Shown: positions 6,348-10,841 of the stretch, in pieces
How positions within the stretch are numbered: the first letter of the stretch is position 1
Layout of the letters: every line of letters starts with the position of its first letter
NCBI GenBank assembly: GCA_017882985.1
Contig: JADGOK010000005.1
Location: 1-10,841 of the forward strand
Origin: Acidimicrobiales bacterium
Lineage (GTDB): Bacteria; Actinomycetota; Acidimicrobiia; Acidimicrobiales; RAAP-2
DNA: 10,841 nucleotides
Reading direction: 5' to 3'
Notes under the pieces: generated by a model
What the model saw: the letters and a program-made list of their open reading frames with translations, nothing else
Database searches by the model: none
What the model was told of the DNA's origin: nothing
Program-made: the position numbers and the translations under genes

Positions 6348-6971
6348 ATGGCTATTCAACCCCAACACCACTACCGTCTGATAGCAGTGGCGCGCAATCA
6401 TTTCTCGCTTCGAAGCGCCCATCTGGTGATGTGGTCGAGTCCCCTGCTGCTCCTGGTCCTGCTGTTTACCCTGACCGCCACGTCCAAGCCTTCGACCCGT
6501 CTGGTGATCGTGCACGAGCCCTCGACCGTTTCTTCGACCAGCCCCACGACGATGCCATCGACGGTCGTCTCCTCAACGACGACGACGACGACCGCCCCAA
6601 CGACAACCACGACACCAGTGCGGCCGACCACGCCGACCACGCCGACGACGGCAACAATCGAGACGCACTCCGTCGTCGCGACAAGTTCGATCGTGAAGTC
6701 ACCCGCGCGCGCGCCCAGCGTAAGCGTCTCGAGCGGCGTCGTCACGGGCGCGCTGAGTCCAGCGTTCGCGGTCGCGGTGGTACCCCTTCGCGGACCGGGC
6801 ACGTGGACCCTGACCTCGAGCGCTCCCATCACCGCGCAGTTGCTGTGCCCCGACGTGAGCGGACCAGTCAACGCACTGATCGTGGTCAATGGAGCGCAGC
6901 GTTGCCAACTCAAGCTCACCTCAACGAATATCGAGGCGTCGCCGACGTGGCAACTCACCCCACAGCGCTAG
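6348..6971 (+). CDS. Single-pass membrane protein with Thr/Pro-rich stalk and small C-terminal domain
   Basis: 207 residues, no known family. A short cytoplasmic N-terminus with basic residues (R10, R16, R22) precedes one membrane segment (about 25-44, SPLLLLVLLFTLTATS). Residues 59-105 are dominated by Thr, Ser and Pro, including a run of six Thr and repeated PTT units, and probably form an extended stalk outside the membrane that could be glycosylated. Residues 140-207 look like a compact beta domain (GTWTLTSSAP, NALIVVNG, CQLKL) with Cys167 and Cys186 that may pair. The predicted topology is N-in, C-out. The ATG at 6348 follows the sigma-like gene by 26 nt; the ATG at 6429 is an alternative that leaves the membrane segment largely intact. 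The 3' end overlaps the proposed start of the BTAD gene by 25 nt, which suggests coupled translation. It may be a surface sensor or partner of the BTAD protein; this is inference from position only. Confidence 0.65.
   Translation: MAIQPQHHYRLIAVARNHFSLRSAHLVMWSSPLLLLVLLFTLTATSKPSTRLVIVHEPSTVSSTSPTTMPSTVVSSTTTTTTAPTTTTTPVRPTTPTTPTTATIETHSVVATSSIVKSPARAPSVSVSSGVVTGALSPAFAVAVVPLRGPGTWTLTSSAPITAQLLCPDVSGPVNALIVVNGAQRCQLKLTSTNIEASPTWQLTPQR
6576..6590 (+). repeat. (ACG)5 trinucleotide repeat in the Thr stalk
   Basis: Five perfect ACG units, in frame as Thr codons, followed by ACC Thr and Pro codons up to about 6650. Unit number changes would lengthen or shorten the stalk without shifting the frame. 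Confidence 0.7.
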
Positions 6972-8764
6972 GTCGATTCGCCGCCGGTCCACTGCACGGC
7001 GTCGGTCTGGCGCTCTACTTTCTCCTTCTGCCCTTCGTCGTGGTTTCCCAGTGGTCTCTCGCCGCCCGCTTGTCCAACGCCGGCCTCATCCGGACCCTGC
7101 TCGTGGGCTTAAGCCTCTTTTGGCTGCTCTTTCTCTTCCAGCTGGTGCGCAACGTTCTTCGACTTCGCCGCGGACTCATGATCGGCGCCGGCGGGAGTGC
7201 CTGGCTCGCCGGTCTCGTGGTCGCCGCACTGCCATTTCTCGTGACCGCCTCCGCACTCAGCGCCCCGGTCCCGGTGCACGCGTCAGGCGTCGTCGTACGC
7301 GCCGGTGATTCGGTGCACGACCGGTCTTCGGCACCGGTGCCGGTCGCTGGACCAGAGTTTCGATCGTCTCATCGAGGACACGGCGGTTCGATGCCCATCG
7401 ATCTCGCTTCCTTCAGCGCGCTGCCCATGGCGCTCATCGCCAAACGGCGGGGCGACGTGTTGCGCAACCAGCAACTCGAACTTGGCGACGATGAGATCGA
7501 CGAGACCGTCGCGCTCTTGCGCGCCTCGAGTCCGGGTCAGGTCGCGCGGGTTCGCCACGCGATTGGCGACCGCCTCGAAGGCGTCGTCACCATCACGGGC
7601 GAGTTCAACTTCGCGCCGATCTCTGCGAGCACCGACCCGGTCGTCGTGTGCGTGCTCAAGGATGAATTGAGCGGCGTCGTGCTCTCCTTCGCCCGCGAGG
7701 GCGGCCGGCTCCGCGTGCCGGCGCAGTGGAGCGACGCGGACATCATCGAGTCGACCGCAGCCCTGCACGAAGGCGGACGACTGTCGTTCGCTCACGGCGA
7801 GAACGAGTTGCTGCGCTCCCTCGCCACGCGATCGCTTCGCAATTCTCTGGTGGTCTACCTGGGTTCCGCCGGCGACCTCGACGACGGTCTTCGCGCCTGT
7901 TCGGTGACGATCGATCCGGCTCCCAATGACGAGCGACTGTGCGCCGATGTCTCGTTGCTCGCGACGTCCTCGACGAGGTCGCAACGTCGCTACGACGTGA
8001 CCGCCGATGCCAACGGACTCGAATCGGACGAGATCCGTGTGGAGCTGTTGCGTGCCGACCCTCGCGTCGTGGGACTCGAGGAGCCGTTCACTGCGACCTT
8101 GCGCCGGCGATGCGTCGAAATGGTCGCGTACCTGGCACTGCACCGACACGAACCCGTCACCGGCGACCGACTCCGTACCCGGGTGCTGACCCACGCCGAC
8201 GTCGACGCCTCCACGCGCACGCTCGCCAACACGGCCAGCGCCATTCGCCGCAGTCTCGGCGTCGACGCGAAGGGGCCGCGACTGCATCCCGTCACGTCGT
8301 CGGGTCTCTACGTCACCCACGCCATTACCAGTGACGTCGAGATCTTCCACTCGCTCACGGCCCGGGCGCGTCAACTCCCCCTCGACGAGGCAGCCCCGTT
8401 CGCCAAGCGAGCGCTCTCGCTCGTTCGAGGCGAGCCGCTCGCGAGCGCCCTTCGCGGCTTCGAGTGGTTCCTCGCCGAAGGTTTCGCGGCGCGACTGCTG
8501 CGCGACGGCGAATGGGCGTCCCTGGCGTTGCACCGCCAGGCCATGGACGAAGGTGACTTCGAGCTGGCCTTCTGGGCGTTGAGTCAGGGCCGGCTCATCG
8601 ACCCCTACAGCGACGCCCTTACTGACGCACTCTCGCGTGTTCCGCGACTACGCCAGTTTGGCGGCGATGGAGCCGGCCGTTCGCAGCACGAGCCCGTCGG
8701 CTCCGGCGACGCTGTAGCGGTGCGCGGGTCGTTCGAGGGCCTCGGCGATCAGATCGGCCAGTAG
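6947..8764 (+). CDS. Membrane-anchored winged-helix/BTAD regulator with vestigial LysM
   Basis: 605 residues from GTG 6947. Three membrane segments are clear (about 18-36, 47-67, 84-104), with a basic loop (RNVLRLRRG) after the second. Residues 115-123 read VVVRAGDSV, matching only the beginning of a LysM repeat. A weakly hydrophobic stretch (149-165) followed by KRR may be a fourth segment. A central domain (about 170-340) of unknown function follows. The C-terminal part has a transcriptional-regulator winged helix (about 362-460: RCVEMVAYLALHRHEPVTGDRLR, with ANTASAIRRSLG) and a BTAD helical repeat domain (about 463-570), as in SARP-type regulators. BTAD ends early, and the last 39 residues are encoded over the opposite ddl gene. 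The GTG at 6947 is chosen because it overlaps the upstream gene's end and leaves the first membrane segment whole; a GAGG lies 10 nt upstream. The frame is open far upstream (to 6239), but that is an out-of-frame shadow of the Thr-rich gene. Confidence 0.82.
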   Translation: MATHPTALGRFAAGPLHGVGLALYFLLLPFVVVSQWSLAARLSNAGLIRTLLVGLSLFWLLFLFQLVRNVLRLRRGLMIGAGGSAWLAGLVVAALPFLVTASALSAPVPVHASGVVVRAGDSVHDRSSAPVPVAGPEFRSSHRGHGGSMPIDLASFSALPMALIAKRRGDVLRNQQLELGDDEIDETVALLRASSPGQVARVRHAIGDRLEGVVTITGEFNFAPISASTDPVVVCVLKDELSGVVLSFAREGGRLRVPAQWSDADIIESTAALHEGGRLSFAHGENELLRSLATRSLRNSLVVYLGSAGDLDDGLRACSVTIDPAPNDERLCADVSLLATSSTRSQRRYDVTADANGLESDEIRVELLRADPRVVGLEEPFTATLRRRCVEMVAYLALHRHEPVTGDRLRTRVLTHADVDASTRTLANTASAIRRSLGVDAKGPRLHPVTSSGLYVTHAITSDVEIFHSLTARARQLPLDEAAPFAKRALSLVRGEPLASALRGFEWFLAEGFAARLLRDGEWASLALHRQAMDEGDFELAFWALSQGRLIDPYSDALTDALSRVPRLRQFGGDGAGRSQHEPVGSGDAVAVRGSFEGLGDQIGQ

Positions 8765-9754
8765 CTCGGAGAACGCGAGGGGTGGCGCGACGAAGAGGTG
8801 CTTCGAGAGCGACCCCGGAATCGTATTGATCTCGTTGACGTAGAGCTCGGTCTCGCTGGCGAGGAAGTCCACGCGCGCGACACCGCGTACCGACGCCACG
8901 TCGGCGATCGTTCGCGCGTGCGCCTCAATCATCTCGCGTTGACCGCCCGCGAGGACCGCCGGTAGTTCGCGCGGTGCCGACACCATTCCTTCGCCACCGA
9001 CGTACTTGTCGCGGTAGTCGAGGATCTCCGCGGCGCTCGAGCGCCGAATCGGTCGTTCGATCGCCGACAGCGCCAGCGTGGGATAGGTGCGCATCGCGAT
9101 CTGCAAGTCGGTGAGATCATCGCGGAAGGGTTCGACGACGCAGCCGCGATTGAGGTGCGTATTCGTATTGAGACGCGCCAGCGCGGTCGCCAGATCGTCG
9201 ACGACGTCGATACCGATCGACGAACCACCGAAGCGGGGCTTCAGAATGTACGGTCCACCAAAGGGCAGCGACGTGGTCGTGCGCGAAAGAAGGACTCGGG
9301 GCAGCGTCGGCAAACCAGCGGCCGCCATGACGGCGCCGAAGGCCCACTTGTCCATGCCGAGCGCGGCGCCCGCGACGCTCGGTCCGCTGTAGGCGACGCC
9401 GGCGAGATCGAGCGTGGCCTGGATCGAACCGTCCTCTCCAGGGCCACCGTGCGTCGCGAGCACGACCACCTCGAGGTCCAATCGACGGTCCTTGCCCATT
9501 CGAGAGCCGGTCGTAAAGAACCCGCCGTCGCCACCCAGGCGAAGCGAGAGTTCGCTCGACCCCTTCGGAAGACCGTCGAGGAACGATTCGGCCTCGACGT
9601 CGTCGGGCACGGAGTAGAACGCGCCGGTCTTGGACCAGTAGATCCCGATGGACGCGCGCTGGTTGCCGATGAGCTCGCGCTGGGCTTGCAGGCCCGTGAG
9701 GATAGAGATGTCGTGTTCGGGCGTCGGTCCCCCGAAGAGCACGCCAATAGTCAT
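8648..9754 (-). CDS. ddl: D-alanine--D-alanine ligase
   Basis: ATP-grasp ligase joining two D-Ala for peptidoglycan stem peptides, in the cytoplasm. 368 residues. Motifs in order: GGPTPEHDIS (E13), HGGPGEDGS (102-110), GMDKW (K136), LKPRFGGSS (171-179), DYRDKY (K250-Y251), ARVDF (D296) and NEINTIPG (E308, N310: metal site). Y251 matches the Tyr of the E. coli DdlB triad that goes with D-Ala rather than D-lactate as second substrate. By contrast, the residues after PG read SLSKHL where DdlB has MTSHSL, so the DdlB Ser281 position is His319, and the following loop is about four residues shorter. Start: ATG 9754 with GAGGAG four bases upstream; an upstream TTG at 9784 would add ten residues but lacks a site. 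It is the second gene of a murF-ddl operon, 30 nt behind MurF. Its last 117 nt overlap the BTAD gene. Confidence 0.95.
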   Translation of the reverse strand: MTIGVLFGGPTPEHDISILTGLQAQRELIGNQRASIGIYWSKTGAFYSVPDDVEAESFLDGLPKGSSELSLRLGGDGGFFTTGSRMGKDRRLDLEVVVLATHGGPGEDGSIQATLDLAGVAYSGPSVAGAALGMDKWAFGAVMAAAGLPTLPRVLLSRTTTSLPFGGPYILKPRFGGSSIGIDVVDDLATALARLNTNTHLNRGCVVEPFRDDLTDLQIAMRTYPTLALSAIERPIRRSSAAEILDYRDKYVGGEGMVSAPRELPAVLAGGQREMIEAHARTIADVASVRGVARVDFLASETELYVNEINTIPGSLSKHLFVAPPLAFSELLADLIAEALERPAHRYSVAGADGLVLRTAGSIAAKLA

Positions 9755-9758
9755 GGGA

Positions 9759-9764
9759 CTCCTC
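9759..9764 (-). promoter_or_regulatory. Ribosome binding site fixing the ddl start
   Basis: GAGGAG on the minus strand, four bases before the ATG at 9754, within the 30-nt gap after the murF stop. It supports 9754 rather than the in-frame TTG at 9784. Confidence 0.7.
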
Positions 9765-9784
9765 GCCACACCGTCATTAAGCAA

Positions 9785-10841
9785 TCAAGGGTAGTGGTCG
9801 GGGAGGTCATTGAGGTACAGAACACCGTCGCCCGTGACGAGGGCCGATCGAACCCACTCGACCGCCTCCTCACGGGTGTCAAAGCGACGCAGCGGCTGTT
9901 CGTACCCGGTCGCCAACGCAGTCACGTTCGTTCGTCCGACGACCACCAGTTCGTCCCGCGCCGCCGCGACCTTCTTCGCCAACGAAAGATTCTCACCGTA
10001 CTGATCGCGACCCAGTTCAATGAGTCCGGGCGTCACGACGACGCGTCGACCACTGAGCTGCAAGGACGACAGCAGCTTCAACGCCGCGGCGGCACTCGCG
10101 GGGTTGGCGTTAAAGGTGTCGTCGACCACCACGACGCCCGACGGCGCGACGGCGACGGTGGACCGGTTGGCGACGGGTGTCACGCGCGAAAGGCGCGAAA
10201 CGACGACGTCGATCGAGAGACCGAGTTCCAGAGCACTCGCCACGGCACACGCGACGTTGGTTGGTTGGACGCCGTGCCGCGGCTCCATCGTCGCGATTCT
10301 CTCGTTGTCAAGAACCACCGCCCAAGCGTTCTCCTCGACCACGACACGCACCGACGCGTCGAGGCGCACCGATCCAGCCGTGCGCACCCTTTTGCCGCTC
10401 GCGACGAGACGATCGACCCATCGACCCAGTCGATCGTCGTCAGTATTCACTACGACCGTCGACGCCGCCTCGGTGATCTCGAACTTGGCCTGCTCGATCA
10501 CGTCCAGGGTCTTCATCCGCTCGAGATGCACGGGTCCTATCGCGGTCACGACGGCGATCTCGGGCGGGCACCACTCGCAGAGTTCGCGGATCTCGCCCGG
10601 ACCGTAGGTTCCCATCTCGGCGATGAAGACACGGGTGTCGTCGGCCAGATTCTCGTTGATCGCGCGCGAGAGGCCCGCGCGGTTGTTGAAGCTGCGCGGC
10701 GTCGCGACGACTCCTCCGTCGGGTGACAAGAGGTCCGCCAAGTAGTTCTTCGTGGACGTCTTACCGTACGATCCAGTGATCGCGACAACACGCGGATGCA
10801 CCCGGTTCAGTCGTGCCGCCGCCTGGGAGACGAACGTCTGA
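9785..10841 (-). CDS. murF: MurF-type Mur ligase (5' end outside window)
   Basis: Cytoplasmic ATP-dependent ligase of the MurF type, which adds D-Ala-D-Ala to UDP-MurNAc-tripeptide. The frame stays open to the window end, so the usual N-terminal substrate domain lies beyond it; a GTG at 10801 directly before the P-loop is not a credible start. Visible are the P-loop GSYGKTSTK, the MurF-type PRSFNNRAGL, AEMGTYGPGEI, the IGPVHLERM segment, the NTDDD stretch, and VVDDTFNANPAS, equivalent to the MurF DDSYNANP signature. The C-terminal domain carries TPGLIELGRDQ and ends in GDGVLYLNDLPDHYP rather than the common GS.GM ending, so it belongs to a divergent MurF-like branch. Mur-ligase family membership is firm; MurF rather than a related amide ligase is supported by these signatures and by ddl lying 30 nt downstream. 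Confidence 0.88.
   Translation of the reverse strand, partial: QTFVSQAAARLNRVHPRVVAITGSYGKTSTKNYLADLLSPDGGVVATPRSFNNRAGLSRAINENLADDTRVFIAEMGTYGPGEIRELCEWCPPEIAVVTAIGPVHLERMKTLDVIEQAKFEITEAASTVVVNTDDDRLGRWVDRLVASGKRVRTAGSVRLDASVRVVVEENAWAVVLDNERIATMEPRHGVQPTNVACAVASALELGLSIDVVVSRLSRVTPVANRSTVAVAPSGVVVVDDTFNANPASAAAALKLLSSLQLSGRRVVVTPGLIELGRDQYGENLSLAKKVAAARDELVVVGRTNVTALATGYEQPLRRFDTREEAVEWVRSALVTGDGVLYLNDLPDHYP

Noticed and set aside
6239..6946. Upstream extension of the BTAD frame
   Set aside because: This stop-free stretch overlaps the Thr-rich membrane gene in another frame. Its translation is a run of Asp, Arg and His produced by the Thr-codon repeat, and it lacks a ribosome binding site.
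6398..6958. 186-residue minus-strand frame rich in Val
   Set aside because: The Val runs are the reverse complement of the Thr-codon repeats; the plus-strand frame gives a sensible membrane segment and stalk.
7283..8533. 416-residue open frame on the minus strand inside the BTAD gene
   Set aside because: It lies antisense to recognisable winged-helix and BTAD sequence, has an Arg/Gly-heavy composition typical of GC-rich shadow frames and shows no motif.
9155..10726. 523-residue open frame on the plus strand across ddl and murF
   Set aside because: It is antisense to two conserved enzymes, is rich in Arg, Asp and His without domain pattern, and crosses the gap between the two genes.

Overview
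The window is G+C-rich, uses GTG starts freely, and has several starts with no Shine-Dalgarno sequence sitting directly behind a TAnnnT box. Together with a membrane-anchored BTAD regulator, a sigma-like partner and a murF-ddl pair, this points to a high-GC actinobacterium. Acidimicrobiia or a related uncultured lineage is my best guess, by family resemblance only. I see no mobile element, tRNA, rRNA or CRISPR array.

Layout. 1-604 (minus) is the N-terminal two thirds of an inositol monophosphatase-family gene. After a 368-nt gap with no gene, 973-3531 (plus) encodes a secreted GH3 beta-glucosidase with a PA14 insert. Convergent to it, 3609-3956 (minus) encodes a small secreted DUF5666-like protein. 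4216-5135 (plus) holds an acidic protein of unknown function whose end overlaps a short lipoprotein gene. 5145-5483 (minus) is a very acidic orphan protein.

5620-8764 (plus) is a tight three-gene unit: a sigma-70-like protein, a single-pass Thr-rich membrane protein, and a multi-pass membrane protein with a vestigial LysM start and a C-terminal winged helix plus BTAD domain. This is the most unusual part of the window. It may be a membrane-tethered regulatory module, but no substrate or target is visible.

8648-10841 (minus) is a cell-wall operon: a MurF-type Mur ligase (5' end outside the window) followed 30 nt later by a D-Ala-D-Ala ligase. Ddl makes the dipeptide and MurF adds it to the UDP-MurNAc-tripeptide. 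The ddl 3' end overlaps the BTAD gene 3' end by 117 bp, tail to tail, with both frames open.

The genes fall into small, mostly divergent or convergent units, so apart from murF-ddl and the 5620-8764 unit there is little sign of a shared pathway.
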